From an uncultured Porphyromonadaceae bacterium (GTDB taxonomy: Bacteria; Bacteroidota; Bacteroidia; Bacteroidales; Barnesiellaceae_A), in assembly GCA_900542255.1 (NCBI GenBank), contig UQMR01000012.1, forward strand, positions 1-44,100: a stretch of DNA of 44,100 bases, written 5' to 3'. The position numbers were made by a program, and so were the translations under genes. The notes below the pieces were generated by a model. It was given only the letters and a program-made list of their open reading frames with translations. It had not been told where the DNA came from and did not search any database. Numbering within the stretch: position 1 is the stretch's first letter; each line of letters opens with the position of its first letter. Below are positions 34,992 through 43,158 of this stretch, one piece after another.

Positions 34992-36929
34992 ATGCGTTTG
35001 ATGATACGATTAAAGTACGTACTGCTGTTGGCAGTCGTTATTAGGTTTTCAGTAGGATGTTTGGCAGGCAGCGTCACCGTACAAGGTGACGTTGCCTCGT
35101 GCCTATCTATGCCCGGCAGACACGATTTCGTTTTTGAGGGTCGCGAGGCGATTGTCGTCACACCCGACAGTGTGGCCGACGGCTCACCGTGGATATGGCG
35201 GCCTGCGTTTTTCGGTGCCTTCGATGCGGTAGACAAGGCCTTGCTCCAAGAGGGTTTTCATGTGGTCTATTATGACCTTACCCACGGTTACGGCTCTCCC
35301 TCGGCCCTTCTTGCCGGTGACAAATTCTATCGGTTTGCCGTAGATTCTCTCGGGCTTTCGCCGAAGACGACGCTCGAAGGGTTTAGCCGGGGCGGTTTCT
35401 TTGTCCTTCAATGGGCGGCGCGGAATCCTTCGGCTGTTGCCTGTATATATGTCGATGCCCCGGTGTGCAATCTGTTGAGCTGGCCGGGCCGGCAGCGTGC
35501 CGATCTGTGGAACGACGCTCTGCGATTGTGGGGGATTGACGATACCGATGCCGAAGGCGAGCGGTTGGCCGCCTTCCGTCCCGACCTTTTGCAGCGGATG
35601 GCCGCTGCACATATCCCTGTCATGGCGGTGTGTGGCGATAGCGATACCGAGGTGCCGTATGATGAGAATATGAAGGTGTGGCGTGACCGTTACAGCGACC
35701 TGGGTGCTCCCGTTGAGCTTATCCTGAAACCCGGTGTGGGGCATCATCCGCACAGCCTCGAAAATCCCGAACCTGTTGTCGACTTCATACTCCGCCACCA
35801 GCCGGGAGAGAAGGAGAAACACTATATCCGTTACCGCGGTTCGTTGAGTAATTCGTTCCATAAGATGCAATATCGCCGCAAGGCACGGGTTGCTTTCTTG
35901 GGTGGCTCTATCACCGAGATGGAGGGCTGGCACAACCTTGTCATGCAGCAACTGAGGCAGCGTTTCCCCTATACCGAATTTGATTTTGTCTGTGCGGGTA
36001 TCCCCTCTACCGGTACCACCCCCGGTGCTTTTCGTATAGAGAATGATGTTTTGTCGAAAGGCGAGATAGACTTGCTTTTTGTCGAGGCGGCGGTGAACGA
36101 TGATACCAACCACTTCGACTACATAGAGCAGGTACGGGGCATGGAGGGCGAGGTGCGTCATGCCCGTGAGGCTTGTCCCGAGGTAGATATTATCATGCTG
36201 CATTTTATCTACGACCCCTTTATAGAAGATTATGCCGAAGGCCGGATACCCGATGTGATTCTCAATCACGAACGGGTGGCAAACCACTATGCCATCCCTT
36301 CTATCGACTTGGCGCATGAGATAGCCGACCGCATGGCTGCCGGTGAGTTTACGTGGGAAGAGTTCGGCGGTACGCATCCCCACATGATGGGGCATAAGTA
36401 TTATGCCGCGGCGATAGCCTCGCTCTTCGACGAGATGTGGAGCAGCGCACCCGGCGATACCTTGAAGGCGCATGCCCTGCCTGCCGACAAACTCGACGAT
36501 TATAGCTACTGCAACGGCCGCTTCGTAGATATACGTCGGGCCGAGTATCGCAACGGTTGGAGTTATGTAGAGGTGTGGCAACCCGATAGTGCGGTGCAAA
36601 CACGTCCCGGATTTGTAGATGTGCCCATGCTGGTTGCCGATAAGCCCGGTAAAGTCCTCACTTTCGATTTTACGGGTACAGCTGTGGGTATCTTCTGTGT
36701 AGCAGGGCCTCATGCCGCCACTCTCGAATATAGTGTCGACGGGGCTCCTTATAAGAGAATGGATACATACACCGAGTGGAGTAGCTGGCTTTACCTGCCC
36801 TGGGTCTATATGTTTGAGACCGAGCTCGAAAACAAGCCGCATCGCTTGCGTCTGCGCGTGGCCAAGGGCAATGCCGGCCGTACGGAGTGTATCATACGCA
36901 ATTTTGTTGTCAATACGATGGAGAAATAA
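34992..36929 (+). CDS. Two-domain esterase: alpha/beta-hydrolase fused to SGNH hydrolase
   Basis: The 645-residue protein has an N-terminal signal-like segment (to about residue 25). Residues about 35-270 are an alpha/beta-hydrolase with the nucleophile motif EGFSRGGF (S132), VCGDSDTEVPYD and GVGHHPHS for Asp and His. Residues about 295-480 are an SGNH/GDSL hydrolase with FLGGSITEMEG (S306), the AAVND Asn block and GGTHPHMMGH (H462). In the usual DxxH motif the Asp position is Gly here (G459-G-T-H462). A beta-rich C-terminal domain (about 490-645) follows. Such enzymes remove acetyl or other acyl groups from glycans, so it may deacylate the target. It is the last gene of the MFS transcription unit, before the terminator at 36971. 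Substrate unknown. Confidence 0.85.
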   Translation: MRLMIRLKYVLLLAVVIRFSVGCLAGSVTVQGDVASCLSMPGRHDFVFEGREAIVVTPDSVADGSPWIWRPAFFGAFDAVDKALLQEGFHVVYYDLTHGYGSPSALLAGDKFYRFAVDSLGLSPKTTLEGFSRGGFFVLQWAARNPSAVACIYVDAPVCNLLSWPGRQRADLWNDALRLWGIDDTDAEGERLAAFRPDLLQRMAAAHIPVMAVCGDSDTEVPYDENMKVWRDRYSDLGAPVELILKPGVGHHPHSLENPEPVVDFILRHQPGEKEKHYIRYRGSLSNSFHKMQYRRKARVAFLGGSITEMEGWHNLVMQQLRQRFPYTEFDFVCAGIPSTGTTPGAFRIENDVLSKGEIDLLFVEAAVNDDTNHFDYIEQVRGMEGEVRHAREACPEVDIIMLHFIYDPFIEDYAEGRIPDVILNHERVANHYAIPSIDLAHEIADRMAAGEFTWEEFGGTHPHMMGHKYYAAAIASLFDEMWSSAPGDTLKAHALPADKLDDYSYCNGRFVDIRRAEYRNGWSYVEVWQPDSAVQTRPGFVDVPMLVADKPGKVLTFDFTGTAVGIFCVAGPHAATLEYSVDGAPYKRMDTYTEWSSWLYLPWVYMFETELENKPHRLRLRVAKGNAGRTECIIRNFVVNTMEK

Positions 36930-36970
36930 TAATGTAGTGTTGAATTCGTGGCAGATCCGTTTGGAGACTA

Positions 36971-37004
36971 GGGGAGAAAATGCTTGTAAAAGCATTTTCT
37001 CCCC
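36971..37004. terminator. Bidirectional terminator hairpin
   Basis: GGGGAGAAAATGCTT (36971-36985) and AAGCATTTTCTCCCC (36990-37004) form a perfect 15-bp stem with loop GTAA. It lies between convergent genes ending at 36929 (+) and 37053 (-). TTTCC follows on the + strand. Confidence 0.85.
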
Positions 37005-37052
37005 TTTCCTATGATGGCGTAGGCGGCCTGTTTCAGCATGGAACGGCAGTGT

Positions 37053-37832
37053 TTATTGGGGAAGGTGGTTTGCCGTGATGAGAGCGGCCATCTCTGTAAC
37101 GGCGGCATTGCGCGACAAGATGGTGTGGCTGGCGTCCAGAAGGTATGTTGCAGGGAGTTGCCGTACGTCGTATAGGTCCGATACATCTTCTGAGTAGCCT
37201 TTTATCCAGGAGGCCGGGTAGTGGTGCATCTGTTCAGCCCACTCGGGGGTGGGCAAGTCGGGGAATATGGCTATCACTTGCAATCGCCCATCGGTTATGG
37301 CTGCGGAAAGAGTCTGGTCGGAGAGGATGGAGCGGCGCAGCATGGCGCACTCCTCGCAGTCGGGGTCGTTGAATATCAGTAACGTGTAGTCGGCTTGAAT
37401 GTGCGATAGTTGTCGGTCGTTGCCGTCGATGTCGGTAAAAGCAAAATCATCGGCCGCTTCCCCTTCGTTGTTGCGGGTGAGCATTTCGTACTGGTAGCGG
37501 TAGCGCAATAAGGCCAACTCGTCGCCTCCGTTCTGCAATAATTGTCTTATCAGGGCTCGGTATACGGCTCGTTGCCGGCTGTCGCATGATGGGGTGTAGA
37601 GTATTCTCTCGGCCACCTCGACGTAACGGAGCAGCTCGTCGGCATCTATGGCGGCGGCCTCTCGGGAGGCAGCCTCCTCGCATATCGACGGTGTGTCGTC
37701 GGCATGGACAGTCATAAACGCCTCGATGGCTTGTGCTATCTCTTCGGTACTTTTTTGCGCCGTACTGCTGTGAGGCAGGAGGGCTGCCAGGAACAACACG
37801 AAGGTTGTGATATAACGATTGCAGGTAGTCAT
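37053..37832 (-). CDS. DUF5106 / thioredoxin-like secreted protein
   Basis: The 259-residue protein has a signal peptide (ending SSTAQ), an alpha-helical N-terminal DUF5106-type region (about 28-130) and a thioredoxin-like fold (about 130-255) with the redox pair in NDPDCEECAML (CEEC) and a cis-Pro segment near RQLPATYLLD. Similar Bacteroidota proteins are annotated as periplasmic thiol-disulfide proteins of unknown partner. It lies 17 bp downstream of the SGNH hydrolase gene, so the two are probably co-transcribed. A link to the PUL is not evident, as the terminator at 36971 separates them. Confidence 0.85.
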   Translation of the reverse strand: MTTCNRYITTFVLFLAALLPHSSTAQKSTEEIAQAIEAFMTVHADDTPSICEEAASREAAAIDADELLRYVEVAERILYTPSCDSRQRAVYRALIRQLLQNGGDELALLRYRYQYEMLTRNNEGEAADDFAFTDIDGNDRQLSHIQADYTLLIFNDPDCEECAMLRRSILSDQTLSAAITDGRLQVIAIFPDLPTPEWAEQMHHYPASWIKGYSEDVSDLYDVRQLPATYLLDASHTILSRNAAVTEMAALITANHLPQ

Positions 37833-37849
37833 GGCTGGTAATGATAAAG

Positions 37850-38542
37850 TTATTCTTTAATAAAAGGACGGAGCAGCTCACCCCATAGCAAGTATCCTTC
37901 TGCCGTGAGATGCAAGCCGTCGTTGGTATATCGCGGGTCGAGTCGGTGGCTTCCCGGAGCTGTAAAGTGGCTATGCAACTCTATGTATTGATACCCGCGG
38001 GAGCCGGCCTGAGCTTGCAGCAACTCATTGAGGCGGCTTATGACGGGTTCTTTCCCTTGTAAACGTTTGTACCCCATGTCGGTGTTTACGGGCAACAGGC
38101 TCTGCACGTAAATGCGGGTCGCGGGCGACTCGCGGTGTATCTGTGCCACAATATCCCATAGCATGCCGCTTATACTGTCGGCGCTCAGGTCGTGCGATAT
38201 GTCGTTGATGCCGGCCATGATAAAGATTTTGGCAGGTTTGCCTTTTAAGATGGCAGGAAGCCGGTCGTTGATGCCGGCCATTACATCGGCGGTGATACCC
38301 CGGTTCTTGATGCGGTTGTCTTGCAGCAGTTCGTGCCATTCGCAACCGTCGGTCAGGCTGTTGCCGAGCATGATGATATCGGAGGTGTCGGTAGGCAGTA
38401 TCTCGAAGAGAGCGGCCCGGCGGTAATAGTAGCTGTCGTAGGTATATGCCTCTTGTCCGATGCAAGGCAAGGTGGTGTGCACGGCCGTGGCTATGGCTGT
38501 GAAGAGTAGCGCTTTTTTCCAGATACTGTTTCCGTTCGGCAT
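37850..38542 (-). CDS. SGNH/GDSL-family hydrolase (lipase/esterase)
   Basis: The 230-residue protein has an N-terminal signal peptide (ending near CIGQE) and all SGNH blocks: IIMLGNSLTDG (nucleophile Ser), the Gly of NRGITADV, GINDISHD (Asn), and YTNDGLHLTAEGY (DGLH, Asp and His). Length is typical of single-domain acetyl-esterase or lysophospholipase-like members. It acts on an ester bond, substrate unknown. It is the first gene of a two-gene minus-strand unit, divergent from rplS across a 316-bp region. It keeps the catalytic Asp that the SGNH domain at 34992-36929 seems to lack. Confidence 0.88.
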   Translation of the reverse strand: MPNGNSIWKKALLFTAIATAVHTTLPCIGQEAYTYDSYYYRRAALFEILPTDTSDIIMLGNSLTDGCEWHELLQDNRIKNRGITADVMAGINDRLPAILKGKPAKIFIMAGINDISHDLSADSISGMLWDIVAQIHRESPATRIYVQSLLPVNTDMGYKRLQGKEPVISRLNELLQAQAGSRGYQYIELHSHFTAPGSHRLDPRYTNDGLHLTAEGYLLWGELLRPFIKE

Positions 38543-38858
38543 ATTCGGTTCTTTTGTTTGTTAGATATTCGTTGCTGATGCAGGATGGCATGTACGTCCG
38601 TCGGGGTACCAATATGGCAGAGACGATGCCGTTTTGTAGTTTCATGGCAAATATAGTCATTGTATGGAATGGTATGGCCTGCAAGGGACGAAAAATAGTT
38701 TGCCCCATCGGTCATATCTTTTTGTTTCATATAAAAATAGAGATACAGTACTTGTATATATCGATAGAAAATAGTACTTTTGCCGCGCATTTCGTAATCT
38801 CTGGCAGAATAGGTTGTCTGCGTATATTGCGAACCATAACATTTTAATAGCTATAAAA
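38543..38858. other. Divergent promoter region between SGNH hydrolase and rplS
   Basis: This 316-bp region has no convincing gene. It holds the rplS promoter (38751-38782) and, on the minus strand, TATATTTG (38655-38648), a match to the -7 consensus but with no good -33 box; this could serve the SGNH hydrolase gene with a leader of about 100 nt. No riboswitch or RNA gene is recognised. Confidence 0.5.
38751..38782 (+). promoter_or_regulatory. Promoter of rplS
   Basis: CTTG (38751-38754), a 20-bp spacer and TACTTTTG (38775-38782, perfect TAnnTTTG) form a good Bacteroidota promoter. The leader to the ATG at 38859 would be about 70 nt, long enough for an L19 autoregulatory structure, though none is evident by eye. 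Confidence 0.75.
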
Positions 38859-39209
38859 ATGGATTTTATCAAGATTGTGGAAGAAGCTATGGCTCCTTCT
38901 GAAAAAAAACAACATCCCGCCTTCAAGAGCGGTGACAACATCACGGTTGCATACCGTATTCGCGAAGGAAACAAAGAGCGTGTGCAGGATTTCCGTGGTG
39001 ATGTAATTCGCATTTCGGGTCATGGCGACAAAAGACGCTTTACAGTTCGTAAAATGTCGGGCAACGTAGGCGTTGAGCGTATTTTCCCGTTGGATTCTCC
39101 GTTTATCGACTCTATTACGGTGAACCGTCGCGGTAAGGTACGTCGTGCCAAACTCTATTATCTGCGTAAACTTACAGGTAAAAAAGCTCGTATCCGCGAG
39201 AAACGTTGA
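38859..39209 (+). CDS. rplS: 50S ribosomal protein L19
   Basis: The 116-residue protein matches L19 from end to end: FKSGDNITVAYRIREGNKER, VQDFRGDVIRISGHG, FTVRKMSGNVGVERIFPLDS, VNRRGKVRRAKLYYLR and LTGKKARIREKR. L19 sits at the interface of the 30S and 50S subunits. The ATG at 38859 gives the standard start; an upstream in-frame start would add residues not found in the family. It is monocistronic, with a strong promoter at 38751 and a strong terminator at 39231. It marks the change from accessory PUL to core genome. Confidence 0.99.
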   Translation: MDFIKIVEEAMAPSEKKQHPAFKSGDNITVAYRIREGNKERVQDFRGDVIRISGHGDKRRFTVRKMSGNVGVERIFPLDSPFIDSITVNRRGKVRRAKLYYLRKLTGKKARIREKR

Positions 39210-39230
39210 TACGCTACATTGGCTTTTAGG

Positions 39231-39263
39231 AAAAAACGCGTCGCTTTGCGGCGCGTTTTTTTT
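39231..39263 (+). terminator. Rho-independent terminator of rplS
   Basis: AAAAAACGCGTCGC and GCGGCGCGTTTTTT pair around loop TTT (one G-U pair), followed by more T. It lies 21 bp after the rplS stop codon. Confidence 0.95.
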
Positions 39264-39280
39264 GTTTTTGTCCGGCCGTT

Positions 39281-39349
39281 GTGGAGGCGGTTTCTGACAC
39301 CCCTGCGGTGATACGCGGCGGCAAGAGTCTTATCGTGGAGGCTGTTTCT
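39281..39349 (+). repeat. Short near-direct repeat in the rplS-AsmA gap
   Basis: GTGGAGGCGGTTTCT (39281-39295) recurs as GTGGAGGCTGTTTCT (39335-39349), 14 of 15 identical, 54 bp apart. The second copy runs into CAAAA and is vaguely like the end of some insertion sequences. The 312-bp gap 39210-39521 otherwise holds only the rplS terminator and the AsmA promoter box. Confidence 0.4.
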
Positions 39350-39421
39350 CAAAATCGGGGTAAAGAGTAAATCTTTCAAAAAAATATTCTCTCTGCGTTA
39401 TAATATTGAAGTTGAATGTTT

Positions 39422-39429
39422 TATTTTTG
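39422..39429 (+). promoter_or_regulatory. Candidate -7 box for the AsmA-family gene
   Basis: TATTTTTG is a perfect TAnnTTTG match; the -33 region (GTTA near 39397) is poor. The leader would be about 85 nt to the ATG at 39522. Confidence 0.5.
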
Positions 39430-39521
39430 TGTTAGGATGCGAGGCCGGTTCTGTTTATGTCGCGGTGCAGCGCAACCCGATGTGTCACGACGGTCCGGAG
39501 CTCATCAAAATAGATATTGAT

Positions 39522-42500
39522 ATGAAAAAATCGGTGAAAAAAGCGTTGAAGATTACGGCAATCACTTTGTCTTCGCTACTTGCAGTGCTGCTGCTGACGG
39601 TTGCCATAGCCATATACTTTGTATTTACACCTCAAAAGATAACGCCTGTTGTCCTCCATGTGGCCAACAATAATTTGCGGGCGCAACTCGACATGGAGAG
39701 CGTCGAGCTTACGTTCTTCTCTACCTTCCCCCGCTTCGGGCTTAAACTTACCGACGGGACATTGGTCTCCAAGGCCATACGCGACTCGGCATGGCAGCGT
39801 ACCGATACCTTGGTCTCTTTCAAAAAGGCTGTCGTGGTGGTAAATCCGTTTGATTACCTTGTAAAAAATAAAATCAATATTTATCGGCTGGTACTCGATA
39901 GCGCCAATATATATGCTTTCAAGGGCAAAGATGGTATTGCCAATTGGGATATCATGCTTCCGGATACGGTCGCTGTCGATACGGCTGCGACCGATTCGCT
40001 CCCTCTTTTCGATGAGCTTGCAGTGCGCCGTGTCGTTTTGCGCCATGCCACGGTTACTTTTGACGACCGTGATACGAGGGTCTTTGCCAATCTTTGGGAT
40101 GCCAACCTTCGCCTGACGGCCAACCTCAAAAAGGAGCGCTCTATGCTGGCTCTCGATTTCAAGAACAAGAATATTCTCTTTTGGCAGGACGGACAGCTGT
40201 TGCTCAACCGCATGGCTGCACATCTCAAAACCGAAGTCGAGCTCGACCGCGACTCGGGCTTGCTCTCTTTGAAAGATGCACTGGTCGATATTAACGGCGT
40301 AGAGTTTGGCTTGAACGGTACTCTCCGGCGCGATACGGTGGCACAGGCCCTCGATGTGGATATGACATACGGGCTGCATGCGCCCTCGCTCGAAACTGTT
40401 TTGAAGATGATTCCCCGCGCTATTCTCAAAGATAATAAAGTGTCGGCTAAGGGTGACGTGACCGTTGAGGGTACGCTCAAAGGCCTCTACGGCAAGGAGA
40501 AGATGCCCATGATTACTATCGATGTAAAGATTAAGGATGCCGCCGCGCAATATGCCGGCATGCCCTATGGAATAGATGCGCTTGAAGCCGACTTCTCGGG
40601 TCAGGTTGACCTTATGCGGGAGGCCCCTTCATACTTCGACCTTCGTATTTTCCATTTCAAGGGAGCCCATACCGACATTCTTGCCGATGCCCGTGTCGAT
40701 GACCTGCTGGGAGACCCCGACATTACGTTCAATACCCATTCTACGGTAGACCTTACTGCCTTGTCGAAGACTTTCCCTCTCCAAGAAGGGATTCTTCTCG
40801 ATGGCAAGTTGGATGCCGATGTGAAACTGCGCTGCCGCCTCTCTTCTATCAGGAAAAAGGATTTTGGGCGTATAAAGATAGGCGGCAAGGTAGAGATGGA
40901 GCAGATTGTCATTCGCGACACCTTGCGGCATTTCGATTTTTCGAGCAATGCTTCGCTCACCTTTATCGGCAACGACTGGCTGGCAGCGCGTGTCGCGGTA
41001 AAGAAAGCCTCGCTCAATGCGCCGCGCATAGTGGCTGCAATAGACTCCCTGACGGCTACCGTCAAAACTACCAATCCGCAAGATACCACACGCATTGCTC
41101 TTGTAGATTTCAAAGTCGATGCCCGTTCGCTCAAAGGGGCAATGGGCGACTCGCTTCGTCTCTTCTGCACGAAGGCCGATGCTACGATAAAGTTGCAACC
41201 CTCTAAACGCAATCCCGAGAAGCCTCAAATCTCCCTCTCTCTGCAAGCCGACTCTATGTACAGCCGCATAGGCGATATGAGATTGGGTATAGACAAAGCC
41301 GGCATTGCCGTCAATGCCACGCAACTGCGCGACTCTGTATGGATTCCCGAGGGTATCATAGGCTTCAACCGGCTTACGTTGCGTACACCGCAATGCGCTC
41401 TGCCTGTCAAGGTGAAAAAAACATCGGTCTCCGTAGGCAATCGTACCATCAGGCTGCGTAATGCTACGATGCGTATAGGCCGCTCCGATATTACGGCAAG
41501 CGGTGCCATCTATGACCTTTACGGGGCTATGCGCTTCAATAAAACGCTGCGTGCCGAGCTGAACCTCTCTTCGCGCAACCTGAATTGCAACCAACTTATA
41601 CGTTTCATCTCGTTCCCGACCGATTCTGTAAGTGCCGAGACCGATACCACATCGACCGATTTGTCGCTCTTTGTCGTTCCCCGCAACATCGATTTTGAGT
41701 TGAATACCGATTTCAATCGTGTGCGCTACGGTAAGATGATATTCAATAAGATACGTGGAGCGGTAGAGGTGCGTAACCAAACGGTACATCTCAAAGAATT
41801 GAGCATGAATACCATAGGGGCTACCATGCGCACGACGCTCGTATATCAGGCCAAGGATTCGTCGGAGGGATATGCCGGGTTCGATTTCCGTCTCCGCGAT
41901 GTCAACATTGCCAAGCTCGTCGATTTCGTGCCCTCGTTAGACTCTATCATGCCTATGCTGCGTTCGTTCCAAGGAGTGGTCGACTTCAATATTTCGGCCG
42001 AAGCCAAGATGGATTCGGCTCTCAGAATAAAAATACCCACGTTGCGTTCGGCGATACACATCGAAGGCGACAGCCTTGTATTGCTCGACGGAGAGACTTT
42101 TGCCGAGATTTCCAAGAAGTTCCTCTTCAAGAACAAAGAGCGTAATCTTATAGATAGTATCGCCGTCAATGTGAGCGTGCAAGACGGTAACGTAACCGTT
42201 TATCCCTTTGTCGTAGAGATGGACCGTTACCAGGCTGCTGTGGGGGGTACGCAAGACCTCGATATGAATTTCGACTATCATATCTCTATCCTGAAATCGC
42301 CCATACCTTTCAAGCTCGGGCTGAACATCTCGGGTAATCTCGAAAAGATGAAGTTCGGGTTGGGAAAGGCAAAATACAAAGATGCCGTTACTCCGGTAGA
42401 GAGGCATCGGGTAGATAGTACGATTGTCGATATGGGACGCCAGATAGTGCGCGATTTCCGTCAAATCATAGTGGCTCCCGTTCGGCGCAATGATATTCGG

Positions 42501-42650
42501 GGCGATGCCCCGGCGCCCGATACGGCAGCCATATCATCGCAGGCCGGCGTGCCCCTTGCCATGGACAGCGTGGCTGCGGCGGCGATGGATAGAGCTCCCG
42601 TAACGGCCGATGTCACTTCCCCCGGGATACCCCAAGAGGCAATACGCTGA
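39522..42650 (+). CDS. AsmA-family protein (large envelope protein, lipid-transport-like)
   Basis: The 1042-residue protein has a basic N-terminus and one membrane helix (about residues 11-35), then a long beta-rich periplasmic body. The AsmA N-domain is seen at LRAQLDMESVELTFFSTFPR and the AsmA_2-like C-domain at about 730-1000 (FVVEMDRYQAAVGGTQDLD; YHISILKSPIPFKLGLNISG). AsmA-like proteins (AsmA, TamB, YhdP) form bridge-like structures thought to move phospholipid between membranes. The ATG at 39522 is chosen because it places the positive residues right before the membrane helix; an in-frame start at 39429 lies on the -7 box. It is a core-genome gene and not linked to the PUL. Confidence 0.9.
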   Translation: MKKSVKKALKITAITLSSLLAVLLLTVAIAIYFVFTPQKITPVVLHVANNNLRAQLDMESVELTFFSTFPRFGLKLTDGTLVSKAIRDSAWQRTDTLVSFKKAVVVVNPFDYLVKNKINIYRLVLDSANIYAFKGKDGIANWDIMLPDTVAVDTAATDSLPLFDELAVRRVVLRHATVTFDDRDTRVFANLWDANLRLTANLKKERSMLALDFKNKNILFWQDGQLLLNRMAAHLKTEVELDRDSGLLSLKDALVDINGVEFGLNGTLRRDTVAQALDVDMTYGLHAPSLETVLKMIPRAILKDNKVSAKGDVTVEGTLKGLYGKEKMPMITIDVKIKDAAAQYAGMPYGIDALEADFSGQVDLMREAPSYFDLRIFHFKGAHTDILADARVDDLLGDPDITFNTHSTVDLTALSKTFPLQEGILLDGKLDADVKLRCRLSSIRKKDFGRIKIGGKVEMEQIVIRDTLRHFDFSSNASLTFIGNDWLAARVAVKKASLNAPRIVAAIDSLTATVKTTNPQDTTRIALVDFKVDARSLKGAMGDSLRLFCTKADATIKLQPSKRNPEKPQISLSLQADSMYSRIGDMRLGIDKAGIAVNATQLRDSVWIPEGIIGFNRLTLRTPQCALPVKVKKTSVSVGNRTIRLRNATMRIGRSDITASGAIYDLYGAMRFNKTLRAELNLSSRNLNCNQLIRFISFPTDSVSAETDTTSTDLSLFVVPRNIDFELNTDFNRVRYGKMIFNKIRGAVEVRNQTVHLKELSMNTIGATMRTTLVYQAKDSSEGYAGFDFRLRDVNIAKLVDFVPSLDSIMPMLRSFQGVVDFNISAEAKMDSALRIKIPTLRSAIHIEGDSLVLLDGETFAEISKKFLFKNKERNLIDSIAVNVSVQDGNVTVYPFVVEMDRYQAAVGGTQDLDMNFDYHISILKSPIPFKLGLNISGNLEKMKFGLGKAKYKDAVTPVERHRVDSTIVDMGRQIVRDFRQIIVAPVRRNDIRGDAPAPDTAAISSQAGVPLAMDSVAAAAMDRAPVTADVTSPGIPQEAIR

Positions 42651-42692
42651 AAATATTTTGTGTGATAACCGAACTCCTTAATCATATAGACA

Positions 42693-42875
42693 ATGGCCGA
42701 CAATTTTTTAGAGAAACAGTATGACGACTACGACAAGCGCAAGACGGCACATGCCGCTGCGCGCAACAAGTTGTGGCAACGACGGCTGCGTGCATATCAG
42801 GAGAAACTTGCGCAGGAGAAGAAAGCGGCGTCAGCCCCCCGAACAACAGACTCGGAGCAGGCCGCAGGAGAGTGA
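42693..42875 (+). CDS. Small charged protein of unknown function
   Basis: The 60-residue product (MADNFLEKQYDDYDKRKTAH at the start) is hydrophilic, rich in Lys, Arg, Ala and Glu, and likely one long helix in its middle, with no signal peptide or Cys. It starts 42 bp after the AsmA stop and is followed by a strong terminator at 42895, which supports a real last gene of that unit. No function is recognised. Confidence 0.7.
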   Translation: MADNFLEKQYDDYDKRKTAHAAARNKLWQRRLRAYQEKLAQEKKAASAPRTTDSEQAAGE

Positions 42876-42894
42876 CAATATCCCTATAATGCAC

Positions 42895-42936
42895 ACACAA
42901 GGCCACGCTTGCCATTTGGCAAGCGTGGCCTTGTGT
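42895..42936. terminator. Strong terminator hairpin after the small gene
   Basis: ACACAAGGCCACGCTTGCC (42895-42913) and GGCAAGCGTGGCCTTGTGT (42918-42936) form a perfect 19-bp stem with loop ATTT, followed by ATTTCTT. It separates the + strand unit from the convergent LamG gene and may serve both strands. Confidence 0.88.
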
Positions 42937-43058
42937 ATTTCTTATGAAACGAAAAGAACTCTACTCTTCCGGATAGGGAAATCCGTCAGGTAGAGTTCGA
43001 CACAGTTGGAGGTGTGATTTCTATGGGGATTATGTGTAATGGAAGAGTCGGCGCAGAG

Positions 43059-43158
43059 GCCGGGCAGGAGCCGGCCTATTCTGCAAATCTCAGCAACGTA
43101 GTCTCTCCGTTACGATCGGTGAGCCTCAGCAGGTATATGCCGGGCAGGAGCCGGCCTA
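43059..43158. repeat. 20-bp direct repeat at the 3' end of the LamG gene
   Basis: GCCGGGCAGGAGCCGGCCTA occurs at 43059-43078 and again at 43139-43158, 80 bp apart. The second copy encodes part of VGRLLPGIY on the minus strand. The first copy spans the TAG stop codon at 43078-43076 and continues after it. Confidence 0.8.

Noticed and set aside
39429..39521. Longer AsmA-family protein starting at 39429
   Set aside because: It starts on the -7 box and gives a hydrophilic extension before the membrane helix; 39522 fits better.
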